A program made the translations under genes and the position numbers. The notes under the pieces were generated by a model. That model saw only the letters and a list, made by a program, of their open reading frames with translations. It had not been told where the DNA came from and ran no database searches. A stretch of DNA of 64,000 nucleotides, from positions 3,534,001-3,598,000 of the forward strand of contig NC_058506.1 of NCBI RefSeq assembly GCF_020382885.2. The letters run 5' to 3'. Each line of letters begins with the position of its first letter. The first letter of the stretch is position 1. Shown piece after piece: positions 61,452 through 64,000 of this stretch. This DNA comes from Scatophagus argus (taxonomy: Eukaryota; Chordata; Actinopteri; Scatophagidae).

Positions 61452-64000
61452 ATGTGTTCATATGTTTATATACAGTCTTCCTTGGCATATGTATGCATGT
61501 CTGTATTGATGCTGAGACTTTTAAGCCATCTCACAATTTTATTAATGTAGAACGTTCATATTAAATTGAGGGGTTTTACTGTCAGGAGTGTCATGATGAT
61601 GTTTCTGAATAGTGATGGAGACATATTCAAGATGTCATCAAGATAGGTAGTCCACCTGCATTTGACCTCTTACTACAGTTATTATTATTGTTATTCTGAT
61701 TATTATTCTTTTTCTTCTTGTTATTATTACTATTATTACAGCAGTTCTTGTAAACTACTGATATTATGGTAACCTGGAAAGCTTTGGAGATTTGTGCAAG
61801 GTTGATTCAGAATTAATTTTACAAGTGAATAAATGCTACTACAAGGCAGTTCATCAGTTGATATATAATTTGGCAATGCAATTTCCATTGTCAAAGGTCT
61901 GAATGAATACACTTAATACAACACCAACATAACCTGTTGTCATGACTCGTGTCCCTCATGTCCTCCATACTGAATGTATCATTTTAAACATCATTAAACA
62001 ATTGGGCAAAAAAGTGAAAGTAAAAGTCTGAATGTGCAGTCAATGCACTGTAGTAGCCATTCTTTAAGTTCTTGTTTATTGTAAATTGTACAGTATTAAG
62101 TGCTTTCTGATCTGGATGATACAGAAACAGATGAGTACAAAGATTTGTCCATTTGTCCTCTAATTAGAAAATATTAGATAATATATTTATAGTGAGTGAA
62201 TACAGACACCTTGTATGGTAATCATATCAATTGTATACAGTATGTAGACTATATATAAGATTCAGAGAATCAACATTCAGAGAAAATGCTTCAGGAATCC
62301 TACAAATGCTAACACATGAAAAACAACAAAAATACATGCACTCATAAAAATACATTATAACATATTTTCATGGAAATCATCCAGAAGTAGTTGGCTATTG
62401 TCTGCTGTTGGCTAAAAAATGATTCACAACCAAATGTCTATGTTTTCAGCCCCAGCTTTAATTGGAGACATCATATAAAGTATATAAACACACAATGGTG
62501 ACTGTATAATTATAAAATGGAATGCAAAACAGTTATTACTTTAAAGATGTTAGTGACAGCTGTGAAAATAGCATCCAAAAGTTCATTTTGTGACTGTGCA
62601 TGTAGCTGCGGGCTAGTTCAGGATGTTAGCTCAAGGTGCACCGCCATACACAAATGTATATATGCCGCAATCTCCCAGTGATCACCAAACAGGCCCTCCA
62701 GATTTAGCAGTTAATTTCAGCTTCAAAAATTCCCCACCCCACCCAGCCTGAAATGCTGTTATCCCACTGGGCCATGATAGGCCTGTCAGATGCGCAAACC
62801 CTGTACATTTCACTGTCAACATAACAGAAAAAAAATAGATGAAGTGGAAGACATACAGCACCGTGTGTTAGCCAGCTGACCCTGATTTACAACCAGAATA
62901 AACTTGAGTTCGCGCAATTGTGGCTCCGTCTCTTGTTTTTCTTTGCTTATTACATCCACCTATCCATTATTTTCCACATGACAAGTGCCCAATGACAGGG
63001 AATGTTCACGCCAAAATGAATATTTAGACGGTAACCTGCCTTGAAACTGGCGTGGTCATATTAATAAATGAGTTTCGCTCTGTCTCATCATGCCTTTCCA
63101 CTGTACGAAATATGGAAGCTGCACTTTTTCAACTTAAAGACTTACAGATACACTCAGCATCACAGCATGATGCACTGAAAGCTAGCTTTTGTTATCTTTC
63201 ACAGATACAAAGTTTGTAAGATATTTCATTTCAGAAAAGACTAAGCTCACTAGCTAAATGTTTGAGCATTTGTTTCTGATATGGAAACCTGGAACCATTA
63301 CTTTCAAAAATGGACATACTTATGTAGGCATGCACTGCACCCTGCACGAAAAGTCCTTATATCAACATGAAGGTGTGCATATTACAGTGGCTGTTAGATG
63401 CTGTTGGTGTCTAGACAATGTCTGTTGCCATTTGATTGGAGTGACAAATTCAGCCTTTTAGAATAAGATAACCTGAAATAGGGTTAGAGTCTGGTTCGTA
63501 CATTAAATTTTCAACCCAAAGAATTCTCAGTGCTGCTTTACATTTCTTATATTTGCCCTGCATGTATATAAAGATTTAGAGAATGTGTGGCAACACATTG
63601 AGTTTTGCTCCTCAAATCCCTTTTGATCAGGCCATTCAAAACAAAAAGCAAAAAGTTAAAAAGCAACTGAAAGGAATGAAGTTGCTCAAAGGATAAACAC
63701 TCCCCACAGCATGTTTCCAATTCAATTTTTGCCAAATAAGAGAAAACCCTTGCAAGAAAAGTGATAAAGCAAAAGGTAACAGAAGTGAATACAGTGAAGT
63801 CATCAGCATTTACATAAATCACAGGGCCAAATGTTAACCCCTGCCTCAATTAAAACTCTGTTGTGATGGTTCATATTGTGCTTTTTTTGATTTCCATCAT
63901 GTCCATGCAGGCCCCAGCTACTCCAGCTGTTGACCTCAATTTACCTCTTTCAACACCCCGACTCCCTCTCTCAGCACTACACTCAGTATCTCATTGTTTT
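61452..64000. other. Intergenic DNA downstream of the MMP cluster
   Basis: No exon, RNA gene or clear repeat could be supported. A (TTATTA)-type low-complexity stretch lies at about 61676-61740. The frames near 63258-63849 lie on opposite strands and have no recognisable homology. Confidence 0.4.

Overview
This window is vertebrate nuclear DNA, most likely from a ray-finned (teleost, probably percomorph) fish. The genes are split into many short exons with GT-AG introns, the intergenic DNA is AT-rich, and it is littered with fish-type repeats: tRNA-derived SINEs, a Tc1 transposon, a Penelope-like element, LINE tails and long microsatellites. The proteins are vertebrate and close in length to their human counterparts. 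There is no operon, CRISPR array or prokaryotic feature.

Layout. (1) 1-17.6 kb is gene-poor. The only coding exon recognised is the first coding exon of gdpd5 (GDE2) on the minus strand at about 6.7 kb; the rest of that gene lies beyond the left edge. (2) 17.6-20.8 kb: serpinh1 (Hsp47), plus strand, four coding exons, 422 aa, ending in RDEL. (3) 21.5-22.7 kb: a Penelope-like element fragment with a GIY-YIG endonuclease stretch between two ~365 bp inverted arms. (4) 23.5-32.8 kb: acer3 (alkaline ceramidase 3), plus strand, eleven coding exons, 267 aa, with a long 3' UTR. (5) 33-39.8 kb: intergenic, with repeats and a DNA element with long terminal inverted repeats. (6) 39.8-61.5 kb: three matrix metalloproteinase genes in tandem, all plus strand with ten coding exons each: a stromelysin/collagenase-like gene (500 aa, possibly mmp30) and two mmp13 (collagenase-3) paralogues of 474 and 477 aa. 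A nested, decayed Tc1 element separates the two mmp13 copies. (7) 61.5-64 kb: nothing recognisable.

Assembled exon by exon, each of the five complete genes gives an intact reading frame with consistent splice phases. gdpd5 (minus) next to serpinh1 (plus) matches the human 11q13.5 arrangement, and acer3 comes from the same human region. The MMP cluster is on 11q22 in human, so here the collagen chaperone Hsp47 sits about 20-40 kb from collagenase-type genes.

The most interesting observations are: a patchwork of near-identity between the two mmp13 copies that looks like gene conversion; an AP-1/TATA promoter module with identical spacing in both copies; a furin-type RQKR motif in the prodomain of the first MMP; hammerhead-ribozyme-like motifs in the Penelope arms; and a 72-bp perfect palindrome. 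I found no clearly new biological system; the novelty is in how known families are arranged and modified.
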